From DATAPD01 sp036265385 (GTDB taxonomy: Bacteria > Acidobacteriota > Terriglobia > Terriglobales > Acidobacteriaceae), in contig DATAPD010000022.1 of the NCBI GenBank assembly GCA_036265385.1, positions 1 to 5,442 of the forward strand: DNA of 5,442 nt, given 5' to 3'. This document shows positions 1-5,070 of the stretch, one piece after another. The translations under genes were made by a program, and so were the position numbers. The notes below the pieces were generated by a model, which was not told where the DNA came from, ran no database searches, and saw only the letters and a program-made list of their open reading frames with translations. Each line of letters opens with the position of its first letter. Position 1 is the stretch's first letter.

Positions 1-78
1 TATAAATCTATCCGTTGTGTAGATTTTCACCGGACCTATTTGTGTTTTGAACTCTTGGTTGCGTGATTGTTCGGTCAT
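1..78 (-). CDS. N-terminal fragment of a hypothetical protein running off the left edge
   Basis: An ATG at 78 (minus strand) opens a frame that stays open for 26 codons to base 1. It begins MTEQSRNQEF and continues with GPVKIYTTDRFI. The composition is soluble and protein-like, with mixed charge, then a Val/Ile/Tyr stretch that could be a beta strand. It lies on the same strand as, and 134 bp downstream of, the zinc-ribbon gene ending at 213. There is no strong Shine-Dalgarno sequence (only a weak GGGT-type run a few bases upstream). No family is recognised. With so few codons visible, chance openness cannot be excluded. Confidence 0.4.
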   Translation of the reverse strand, partial: MTEQSRNQEFKTQIGPVKIYTTDRFI

Positions 79-212
79 CGACCCGAGTGATCAGCGCCAT
101 TCACAAACCGATCCCTAGATCATGCGGGTCAGGTCGTGCCACGCAAAGCGAAACACAAGCAAGAATACTTTTCTTCGCCTCGGGGCAGCGCAAATTGCGT
201 GTAAGTCACTAG

Positions 213-434
213 TCAAAAGCAAGAGCCGAAACGCTCGATGTATTTGGGGTCAGCGAACATACACGACTCGCAAACATAACGCTCATTATCACGTCGGTAC
301 TCTTCCCACTTACTCATGTCGTAAAACCCGGCGCTAAACTCTTCACCTCGAATGCCCTCGACAAGGTGTTTGCAGCGATCACACGTAACTTTGACTGTTT
401 TAATTGTTGATCGCGAAAACTTTTTAGTCGACAT
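213..434 (-). CDS. Small zinc-ribbon protein, CxxC...CxxC, 73 residues
   Basis: The ORF encodes 73 residues and starts at an ATG at 434 (MSTKKFSRST). After a basic N-terminal tail of about 13 residues comes CDRC (C18, C21), and a second pair CESC follows at C55 and C58, about 33 residues later. Two CxxC knuckles at this spacing are the expected ligands of one structural zinc in a zinc-ribbon or rubredoxin-like fold. Between the pairs is an aromatic, charged segment (AGFYDMSKWEEYRRDN), and the tail ADPKYIERFGSC contains an extra Cys (C72). Similar AGFYD/ADPKY-type small proteins are remembered from Acidobacteriota, but this was not searched. There is no signal peptide or membrane segment, so it is probably cytoplasmic. 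Its partner is unknown. Upstream there is only a weak purine-rich AAGAAG sequence. Confidence 0.75.
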   Translation of the reverse strand: MSTKKFSRSTIKTVKVTCDRCKHLVEGIRGEEFSAGFYDMSKWEEYRRDNERYVCESCMFADPKYIERFGSCF

Positions 435-653
435 AAACTTGCGCTTCTTTCAGTGGTCTCATGGGATGAGCACCAACGCCAGCGTTTTGGTTAATGAAGC
501 AACTTTGCAGAACGCGTGACGGGTTACGAGATAGCTATTGACAACGCTCAGGCCAGTTACGTCGTGCAGCAGCCACGTGGAGCAGGGTCGCGGCGGACTA
601 CTTAAATACATGGAGAGCTCTAATAGCCAGGAGTTCTCACACTCTTTGGGTAG

Positions 654-770
654 CTAAAACTTGGTTTCCTTGTTCTTGCTGTCGTTATCAAGCAGTAAGA
701 CGAAAGCGACTATGGCCAGAACGAGAACGCCTATAATCAAGCCCGCTGCGTACACCAGCAATATCGCCAT
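654..770 (-). CDS. Single-pass membrane microprotein, 38 residues
   Basis: ATG at 770 to TAG at 654-656 encodes 38 residues. Residues 3-27 form one continuous hydrophobic segment (starts ILLVYAAGLIIG), long enough for one transmembrane helix. It is followed by a short hydrophilic tail, DNDSKNKETKF. G10 and G14 form a GxxxG pair of the kind used in helix-helix packing. The lysines are all C-terminal, so by the positive-inside rule the tail is probably cytoplasmic (inference). The ORF is short, but the sharp division into a 25-residue hydrophobic core and a charged tail, with stop codons closely bounding it, argues for a real gene. A GGAA sequence lies a few bases upstream of the start, abutting a strong hairpin at 778-800. 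Function unknown. Confidence 0.6.
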   Translation of the reverse strand: MAILLVYAAGLIIGVLVLAIVAFVLLLDNDSKNKETKF

Positions 771-777
771 AGAAGTT

Positions 778-800
778 CCGGCACCCTAAAATGGTGCCGG
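778..800 (-). promoter_or_regulatory. Perfect 8-bp hairpin in the leader of the membrane microprotein
   Basis: CCGGCACC at 778-785 and GGTGCCGG at 793-800 are perfect inverted repeats around a 7-nt A/T-rich loop. Seven of the eight pairs are... G:C apart from one A:T pair, so the stem should be very stable. In a minus-strand transcript the 3' arm ends seven bases before the ATG at 770, so the stem reaches the region a ribosome would bind. There is no U-tract on either strand, which argues against a standard intrinsic terminator. It could damp translation of the microprotein, act as a protein-bound operator, or be the end of an upstream transcript. Confidence 0.45.
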
Positions 801-1015
801 GGCAAGAAGGTACAAAGATGCGGTTACGAAGGTGCGGGCTCCTATGCCCCAGCCGGAATACAAGCTCAGCACGGTTTGTGCCCGATAGCTGAAAGAACTT
901 TCGAGAACTCCGGTCAATTGGAGAGAGTCAAAAGCAGGTATACGCCGCGGTAATATTGCCTGATGAAATTATTAGCGGGCGAATGAGGTCAGAGCCGCGA
1001 GACATGCAAAACTGA

Positions 1016-1225
1016 TCAATTTTGGTTGGGCAGTCCTTGACGTGACACTTTTTCAATTCGCCTTGTTTCTTTCGCATCCTTGAAGGCGACGGTGGCTCCG
1101 CATGTCGTGCAAACCATCTCGCCGGTGGGAGTATCGTAATAGTATTCGTGTTGCACATGAGGGTGTCGGCATGGAAGATTGCCGCGTTTTTTCCATTTTT
1201 TCTGTAGTTGCACGGCATCGCGCAT
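1016..1225 (-). CDS. Small zinc-ribbon protein, CxH...CxxC, 69 residues
   Basis: From the ATG at 1225 the protein begins MRDAVQLQKKWKKRG and has 69 residues. The putative zinc ligands are C19 and H21 (PCRHPH) and C39 and C42 (VCTTCG), separated by a Tyr-rich strand-turn-strand segment, EYYYDTPTGEM. This is the layout of a one-zinc ribbon: a first knuckle with mixed Cys/His, a hairpin with a Gly turn, then a CxxCG knuckle. The tail is basic and helical (KDAKETRRIEK). Other starts in the same frame exist at 1231 (ATG) and 1279 (GTG); 1225 is chosen because MRDA.QLQK is a natural N-terminus and the upstream extension is low in quality. No clear Shine-Dalgarno sequence precedes either ATG. Small proteins with this EYY...TG..VCTTCG pattern are remembered from Acidobacteriota. 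Function unknown. Confidence 0.7.
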   Translation of the reverse strand: MRDAVQLQKKWKKRGNLPCRHPHVQHEYYYDTPTGEMVCTTCGATVAFKDAKETRRIEKVSRQGLPNQN

Positions 1226-1386
1226 TTGCATCGGAACGGGTGAGTGCGAACACCATGCCGTGCGTGCTTGAACGACCACAACGTTTCTTCACATGCCCTC
1301 AGTTCTAGCTGAACGCCTGGAAGATACAAGCATGCTATATCAGGGCTGATCAAAACTGAGCGGTTTTAGCCTGCTAGCTCGAGCAA

Positions 1387-1655
1387 ATGTTCGATGGCGT
1401 GAGAGTCAAACTGTTTACTGTGAAAGGTTCCGAACTTGGAATCGCACGAAGCAGCAGAAAAGGCCCACCCCACTTCCGGAGAATTACTCGAGTTTTTTGA
1501 GTCCGTACCTGAGTTAAAATGCCTTCCAAGTGACTATACGGCGTCACTGGCGAACCCGATTTGACCACAATGCGGTTTTTTGGGTTGGCAATTTTGATCT
1601 GATCCTGATCGAGTGCCCAGGCTTTCGGCAGGGTCAACCGCAGAATCAACATTAA
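1387..1655 (+). pseudogene. Possible decayed ORF spread over three frames
   Basis: Three overlapping open stretches follow each other on the plus strand. The first runs 1387-1500 from an ATG (MFDGVRVKLFTVKGSELG...). The second is open 1424-1564 in the next frame and contains ELLEFFESVPELKCLPSDYT. The third is open 1518-1655 in the frame after that and contains FDHNAVFWVGNFDLILIECP. The second and third look protein-like, with an amphipathic acidic helix and then alternating hydrophobic strands, as if one gene had suffered two successive indels. The opposite strand is also open here (106 codons), so no strand is proven. No family is recognised, and this is a weak call based on composition alone. 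Confidence 0.2.
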
Positions 1656-1661
1656 AGGTTT

Positions 1662-1823
1662 ATGCGGCCGCGATTGGTTAGCGGATGCGACCAATTCTTT
1701 TTTCGAAATACTATTTCATGCAGATCCAGTAGTCCGGAATTAGTGCTACCCGAGGGCTGCGAACCGCAACGGTGGCAATTAAGCGTGAAATTTGAGCAGG
1801 ACACTCCGACTTCGCAACCTTGA
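1662..1823 (+). CDS. Uncertain 53-residue ORF directly upstream of the CxxC ORF
   Basis: ATG at 1662 to TGA at 1821-1823 encodes 53 residues starting MRPRLVSGCDQFFF. It has three cysteines (C9, C20, C33) with no tight pairing, and ends in a hydrophilic stretch, RWQLSVKFEQDTPTSQP. It is in the same frame as the preceding open stretch, separated only by a TAA at 1653-1655, so it may be the end of a decayed gene. AAAGG lies three bases upstream of the ATG, which is too close for a good ribosome binding site. It ends 17 bp before the well-supported start at 1841, a spacing that would suit an operon. No homologue is recognised. Confidence 0.25.
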   Translation: MRPRLVSGCDQFFFRNTISCRSSSPELVLPEGCEPQRWQLSVKFEQDTPTSQP

Positions 1824-1829
1824 ATTAGC

Positions 1830-1835
1830 AGGAGG
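1830..1835 (+). promoter_or_regulatory. Consensus Shine-Dalgarno AGGAGG
   Basis: AGGAGG is followed by five bases and then ATG at 1841. This is the best ribosome binding site in the window, and it fixes the start of the CxxC ORF on the plus strand. Confidence 0.65.
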
Positions 1836-1840
1836 TTCCA

Positions 1841-2104
1841 ATGTCCCCCTACGACATCTCCGTTCATTGCAACGATTGCGGCAAGCTGCGCGCCGTCCTA
1901 CTGAGGATCGATCTCGATGGTGTGATCGATATAGGTCGCAGTAAATCACAGGGCGTTCATTACTTCATAAAAGAAGTTCTTATTCTCGCCGGGTTTGTCC
2001 CCGGAGAGATTGAAGCATTTTATAATGCGTTCGGCGTCTATTCTGCCGCCGATCATCGAGATCATTACCAGTGCGGGCAGCGTGAGAAGAGCCCATACTC
2101 CTGA
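1841..2104 (+). CDS. CxxC-containing ORF, probably a truncated zinc-ribbon protein
   Basis: The ORF has 87 codons and starts MSPYDISVHCNDCGK, five bases after a perfect AGGAGG. C10 and C13 form a CNDC knuckle, followed by a short strand, LRAVLLRIDLDG. This resembles the N-terminus of small proteins with a YDI.V.CNDCG motif remembered from Acidobacteriota, in which a second half follows. Here no second CxxC appears; a lone Cys occurs near residue 79. From 1946 onward the frame lies antisense to the membrane-protein gene on the other strand, so the C-terminal half is probably read-through of foreign sequence after truncation around codon 30-35. The start and first 30 residues are well supported, while the 3' end given here is only the first stop in frame. 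Confidence 0.4.
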   Translation: MSPYDISVHCNDCGKLRAVLLRIDLDGVIDIGRSKSQGVHYFIKEVLILAGFVPGEIEAFYNAFGVYSAADHRDHYQCGQREKSPYS

Positions 2105-2446
2105 CAAGGTGACCGTGTCGTCAAGGCCTTTGATGAGGTTTATCCCATTAACAAATGTAGAAACCAAAAAGGGTCCTACAGTTAAACAGAAGAGCATCAC
2201 TCCAACCCGTAATCCATACGGTTTGAAGGCGCGCGCCGCGCTAGCGCGTCTGTTGCCGTTTACTTGTTGTTGAATGTGTTCGCAACGTTTTTGGATTTCA
2301 TATTCGAGCGAGCTTTCTCGCGAAAATTTGTCCATCCAGTATCGTGCTGTAAACAACTCCATAAGAGTAAAGCCGGCATAATCTGGTTCGATCCTGGTTC
2401 GAGTTGTACCGGACAAACGTTCATCGGTTGTCGAGAGCATGTCCAT
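1946..2446 (-). CDS. Two-helix membrane protein, 166 residues
   Basis: ATG at 2446 encodes 166 residues. Residues 1-78 are hydrophilic and charged, including a probable helix, MDKFSRESSLEYEIQKR, and a basic patch (NRRASAARAFK) just before the membrane. Two hydrophobic segments follow at about 79-101 (LRVGVMLFCLTVGPFLV) and 112-133 (VTLSGVWALLTLPALVMIS), joined by a short loop, NGINLIKGLDD. A charged tail of about 30 residues ends the protein. The basic flanks place both termini on the cytoplasmic side, giving a helical hairpin. GGTGA lies nine bases upstream of the ATG and is a plausible ribosome binding site. M3 (2440) is an alternative start. No family is recognised. Its 3' part overlaps the plus-strand ORF at 1841-2104 in convergent orientation. 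Confidence 0.65.
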   Translation of the reverse strand: MDMLSTTDERLSGTTRTRIEPDYAGFTLMELFTARYWMDKFSRESSLEYEIQKRCEHIQQQVNGNRRASAARAFKPYGLRVGVMLFCLTVGPFLVSTFVNGINLIKGLDDTVTLSGVWALLTLPALVMISMIGGRIDAERIIKCFNLSGDKPGENKNFFYEVMNAL

Positions 2447-2525
2447 ACGCTTTATTCACCGAGCAATCGGTGTACCATGGATCGGCAGGGCAGGGGTTCG
2501 GCGTAAGGGCTTGAGATCTAAGAAA

Positions 2526-2672
2526 ATGCTATCGGTCAGAGATCACATTTCCGATCGACTGGGCCAAGAAAGTGCCACCATGGTAATGGTCATGGTTTCC
2601 GGGGGTTCTTCTGGATTATTTGAATTCCGTTCGAAGGGTAAAAACCAGATTATTGCCTACAAGCAAAGTTGA
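2526..2672 (+). CDS. Uncertain 48-residue ORF
   Basis: ATG at 2526 to TGA at 2670-2672 encodes 48 residues starting MLSVRDHISDRLG. A run of MVMVMV encoded by three consecutive ATGGTN hexamers (2580-2597) follows, then a Gly/Ser turn and a basic strand, LFEFRSKGKNQIIAYKQS. This could be a small beta-hairpin protein. The open frame extends upstream to an ATG at 2439, but that part is antisense to the start of the membrane-protein gene. The region before the ATG is purine-rich (AAGAAA) without a true Shine-Dalgarno sequence. Chance openness is a serious alternative. Confidence 0.25.
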   Translation: MLSVRDHISDRLGQESATMVMVMVSGGSSGLFEFRSKGKNQIIAYKQS

Positions 2673-3030
2673 GTCCCAAAACATTTGGCGAGTTTTTTAA
2701 GAAATCTACATACGAAAATAGCCGAACGTCTGTTATCCCCCTCGTAAGAATTTAGCTACGCTGAGTGATCTCGAGTTCAGGCCGCGCCGCCACGCTTGCC
2801 GTGACATTACGCTGCTCTCCGTATGAAGAGAATACGTCCATGATGCCGGAACAGCCAATCGATAAGAGTGCATTGGCCTGCTTATTTGCAATTGTGACGA
2901 GATTGCAGACGAGCTTCGAGCAAACACGTCCTATACGATCGGTGAGAAACCTCGATCGCTGAGTCTAGAGAATGCTCAGCGTCGATTGATTGAACCGGCC
3001 AATGTTTGGAGACACCGCGGAAAGATCTAG
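2673..3030. other. Stretch without a convincing gene, left flank of the IS
   Basis: Several frames are open for 60-70 codons on both strands around 2733-2962, and all are within what chance allows at this base composition. The most protein-like is on the minus strand ending at 2752 (contains MDVFSSYGEQRNVTASVAAR), but it lacks a proper start. A T6 run at about 2691-2698 has no solid stem before it, so no terminator is called. Confidence 0.5.
3027..3030. repeat. Left flanking tetranucleotide CTAG of the IS
   Basis: CTAG immediately precedes the left inverted repeat, and TTAG (4320-4323) immediately follows the right one. Both fit the YTAR target of the IS5 group, which normally duplicates four bases, but one base differs. 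This is either one point mutation since insertion or recombination between two copies of the element. Confidence 0.5.
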
Positions 3031-3045
3031 CAGGCTGCTGAAAAA
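3031..3045 (+). repeat. Left terminal inverted repeat of the IS
   Basis: CAGGCTGCTGAAAAA matches the reverse complement of 4305-4319 at all 15 positions. Allowing one mismatch extends the match to 17 of 18. Confidence 0.93.
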
Positions 3046-3069
3046 CTACTCCTGACCCACGGTCGACTT

Positions 3070-4179
3070 ATGGTACAAGAAGGCATGCGTGGAGAAGATC
3101 AACAGCAGAATCACATATTCAGTTACTTATCGCCGGAGGCTCGGGTACGCAAAGACCATCCGTTACGCGCGATTCGGGTCATGGTGGACGAAGTTCTCAG
3201 TCAGCTCTCGCCGCGGTTCACCAGGATGTACGCGTCCCTAGGCCGGCCGTCGATTGCGCCGGAGAAGCTTTTGCGGGCGCAATTGCTCGAGATGCTGTAC
3301 TCGATCCGCAGCGAACGGTTGCTGATGGAAGAGATGGACTACAATCTTTTGTTTCGCTGGTTCGTGGGTTTGAATGCGGACGAGGAAGTTTGGGATGCGA
3401 CCACCTTCACCAAGAACCGCGACCGGTTGCTGGAGGCGGAGGTGGCCAAAGAGTTTCTGAAGCTGGTAGTCGAGCAAGCGCGGGCCAAAGGGTTGACTTC
3501 CGACGAGCATTTCACGGTGGATGGCACACTGTTGGAGGCGTGGGCGAGCGCAAAGAGTTTTCAGTCGAAGGATAAAAAGCAACCGCCTGCGCCGGATGAC
3601 CGGGGCAATCCGACGGTGAACTTTCGCGGCGAGAAACGGTCGAATGACACCCACGAGTCGAAGACCGATCCCGAGGCGCGCCTGGCGCGCAAAGGTGAAG
3701 GCAAAGAGGCGAAATTGAGCTACAGCGGGAATCTGTTGGTGGAAAATCGCAATGGCCTGATCGTGAACGCGGAAGTCTTCCAGGCCAACGGCACGGCCGA
3801 GCGCGATGCGGCGCTGATCATGCTGGAGCAGATTGCGGGAACGAAGGCGGCGACCGTGGGCGGAGACAAAGGATTCGATACACAGGATTTTGTGAAAGAG
3901 TGTCGGCATATGAGAGTTACCCCGCACGTGGCACAGAACGTCGGCAGACGCGGTGGGAGCACCATTGATGGTCGCACCACCCGACATGCTGGGTATGCCC
4001 TCAGCCAAAGAAAGAGAAAGCGGATCGAAGAATGCTTTGGCTGGCTGAAGACCATCGCGCTCCTGAGGAAGGTGCGCCATCGTGGGGTGTGCAAAGTGCA
4101 CTGGATTTTTACTCTCGCCTGCGCCGCCTACAATCTGGTGCGCATACGAAATCTGGCCGCTGCAGTTGCGGCAGTGTAA
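3070..4179 (+). CDS. IS5-family DDE transposase, 369 residues
   Basis: It catalyses cut-and-paste excision and insertion of the surrounding element, acting on its terminal repeats in the cytoplasm. An N-terminal region of about residues 6-120 (MRGEDQQQ..., then KDHPLRAIR, EKLLRAQLLEMLYSIRSER, YNLLFRWFVG) is the helical DNA-binding part typical of the family. The catalytic triad is visible: D151 in VDGTLLEAW, D266 in GGDKGFD, and E320 in RIEECFGWLK. R316-x3-E320-x6-K327 fits the signature around the catalytic Glu. The gene is full length with no frameshift. The start at 3070 lacks a Shine-Dalgarno sequence; an internal ATG at 3085 (MRGEDQQQ) matches the usual family N-terminus, but its GAAGG lies only one or two bases away. 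Confidence 0.95.
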   Translation: MVQEGMRGEDQQQNHIFSYLSPEARVRKDHPLRAIRVMVDEVLSQLSPRFTRMYASLGRPSIAPEKLLRAQLLEMLYSIRSERLLMEEMDYNLLFRWFVGLNADEEVWDATTFTKNRDRLLEAEVAKEFLKLVVEQARAKGLTSDEHFTVDGTLLEAWASAKSFQSKDKKQPPAPDDRGNPTVNFRGEKRSNDTHESKTDPEARLARKGEGKEAKLSYSGNLLVENRNGLIVNAEVFQANGTAERDAALIMLEQIAGTKAATVGGDKGFDTQDFVKECRHMRVTPHVAQNVGRRGGSTIDGRTTRHAGYALSQRKRKRIEECFGWLKTIALLRKVRHRGVCKVHWIFTLACAAYNLVRIRNLAAAVAAV

Positions 4180-4304
4180 GTCCGGGCCGTAGTGTGTCTT
4201 GAGAAGTACAAAGATCGTTCCCGAGCACGCAAGAACTATCGCAAAACAAGCTCTCCAACAGCATCATCAATGCGAAATAACAAGAAACACACTTAGCAAG
4301 TTAA
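4180..4304. other. Non-coding 3' tail of the IS
   Basis: Between the transposase stop and the right inverted repeat there are 125 bases that are lower in G+C and hold no convincing gene or terminator stem. An open frame starting at 4199 runs through the right end into the flank and has no ribosome binding site. Confidence 0.5.
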
Positions 4305-4319
4305 TTTTTCAGCAGCCTG
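4305..4319 (-). repeat. Right terminal inverted repeat of the IS
   Basis: TTTTTCAGCAGCCTG is the exact reverse complement of 3031-3045. The TCA at 4309-4311 inside it provides a TGA stop for the minus-strand ORF that enters the IS from the right. Confidence 0.93.
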
Positions 4320-4614
4320 TTAGAGAACGCGGCGCGAAGGGAAATTGTCGGTTACATAATAGAGAAAAATGCAAACCAACAACATTTCGGAATATTGGCA
4401 TCGCAGCATTGGCGAAATTGTAAGCATTGATGTTGCGGCGGAATTTTAAGTTCGCATATGTTCTATTCGATTGCCTAAAGTTCTCGCCATCTTTTTGAGA
4501 CTCACGAGCGTGGGCCCGATGGCTAACAGAGCCGTAAGCGGAAAACACTGAGCTCTCGATCATCTCACCCCGGCTGTCATATGTCGCTAACTCCAGGTGT
4601 TTAAGCGAAACCAT
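4309..4614 (-). CDS. Hypothetical ORF with its 3' end inside the IS repeat
   Basis: ATG at 4614 opens 101 codons beginning MVSLKHLELATYDSRGEMIE. The first 60 residues are hydrophilic and plausible as protein, while the later part (NINAYNFANAAMPIFRNVV...) is less typical. The frame crosses the IS boundary at 4319/4320 and ends at a TGA within the inverted repeat, so its last three residues are IS-encoded. If the IS and one flank copy are removed, the frame continues on the left side for 20 more codons to a TAG at 2965-2967. That would suit a gene truncated by the insertion, but 20 open codons are not unlikely by chance. GGTGA just upstream of the ATG is only three bases away, and GTG starts at 4620 and 4623 are alternatives. 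No family recognised. Confidence 0.35.
   Translation of the reverse strand: MVSLKHLELATYDSRGEMIESSVFSAYGSVSHRAHARESQKDGENFRQSNRTYANLKFRRNINAYNFANAAMPIFRNVVGLHFSLLCNRQFPFAPRSLTGC
4320..4323. repeat. Right flanking tetranucleotide TTAG of the IS
   Basis: TTAG follows the right inverted repeat directly. It matches the left flank CTAG at three of four positions and fits the YTAR target pattern. Confidence 0.5.
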
Positions 4615-4681
4615 TTTCACCACGGGCTGCTAGAGTCACAACTCCACGCGAAACGCCTTCAAGAACCCTCTAGTCTGTTCT

Positions 4682-5013
4682 GTGCAATTCGTTGGCCATC
4701 TCAGAGGACTTGAAGCAAACGGTGATAGAATCCGGAGCTTGAACCACAGGCTAGGCTCTCGCAAACGTTTTAATGGTAAGGCCATCTTAACGCAGTCAGA
4801 CGGCCGAACTGAGGCAAGTACGCAAGCAGGGCCGGAAAAATGCGCCAATCTAGTCGTTACGACTAGCAGCGGACATTCTCAGCGATGTGCTAACCCGTTC
4901 TGCAAGACCGGCATGAGCCGTTGAACCATGGCCGATGGAGAAGGACGCAACGGCGCTTCTGTAGCGATGCGTGCAAATACGACTATCACGCACTAGTGGC
5001 GTCAACGCGCTGA
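4682..5013 (+). pseudogene. Zinc-ribbon gene interrupted by a frameshift
   Basis: One plus-strand frame (ATG 4682 to TGA 4922-4924) ends with HSQRCANPFCKTGMSR, a C-x4-C knuckle. A second frame is open from 4894 and reads WRRTQRRFCSDACKYDYHAL, ending at TGA 5011-5013, and so carries a C-x3-C knuckle. Together they give the common layout CxxxxC - basic segment - RRFCSDxCKxxYHA of small one-zinc proteins, with the two halves in different frames. The frames overlap only at 4894-4922. A one-base loss or two-base gain there would explain the break. No slippery heptamer is visible, so programmed frameshifting is unlikely. The N-terminal 65 codons of the first frame are of doubtful quality, and the true start may lie further in. 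Confidence 0.45.
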
Positions 5014-5070
5014 CTAAACGAGTTGGCATTATGACGTTTCACAAGGTTTTATATCAGGCGCCTTAGAGCT

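Larger units (their letters stand above)
3031..4319 (+). mobile_element. Complete IS5-family insertion sequence, 1289 bp
   Basis: The element is bounded by perfect 15-bp inverted repeats, CAGGCTGCTGAAAAA, at both ends, and encloses one uninterrupted transposase gene. The 1289-bp length, the single ORF, the DDE transposase and the YTAR-type flanks all fit the IS5 family. Thirty-nine bases separate the left end from the transposase start, and a 140-bp non-coding tail follows its stop. It is richer in G+C by eye than the flanking DNA, in keeping with recent arrival. With intact ends and an intact gene it could still be active. The exact outer boundary could shift by two bases if the repeat is taken to start at GG, as in many family members, but CA is also shared by both ends. 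Confidence 0.93.

Noticed and set aside
778..800. Hairpin as an intrinsic terminator
   Set aside because: Neither strand has a T-run after the stem, so it was annotated as a leader or regulatory structure instead.
786..980. Minus-strand frame open for about 60 codons ending in the hairpin loop
   Set aside because: No ATG start and no recognisable motif. Its stop in the hairpin loop looks coincidental.
928..1353. 141-codon minus-strand frame over the zinc-ribbon gene
   Set aside because: The adjacent frame holds the CxH/CxxC ribbon with coherent motifs, whereas this frame shows no domain and a non-protein-like mix of residues.
1374..1694. 106-codon minus-strand frame with a TTG start
   Set aside because: No ribosome binding site or recognised motif, and frames of this length are expected a few times by chance in a window of this size. 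It is kept only as a competitor to the plus-strand decayed-gene idea.
3238..4101. 287-codon open frame antisense to the transposase
   Set aside because: It is the long shadow frame expected opposite a G+C-rich coding sequence. Its composition (many Arg, Leu, His, Gln) is typical of antisense translation, and the transposase on the plus strand has all family motifs.
3002..4423. Plus-strand ORF reconstructed across the IS (starts MFGDTAERSRERG)
   Set aside because: It is open for 42 codons after virtual removal of the IS, but has no ribosome binding site or motif, and the minus strand is open over the same junction, so it has no independent support.
4636..4848. 70-codon minus-strand frame
   Set aside because: It lies antisense to the zinc-ribbon pseudogene frame, has no motif and no ribosome binding site.
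4894..4922. Programmed -1 frameshifting in the split zinc-ribbon gene
   Set aside because: The overlap has no X-XXY-YYZ slippery heptamer and no obvious downstream structure, so a plain indel is simpler.
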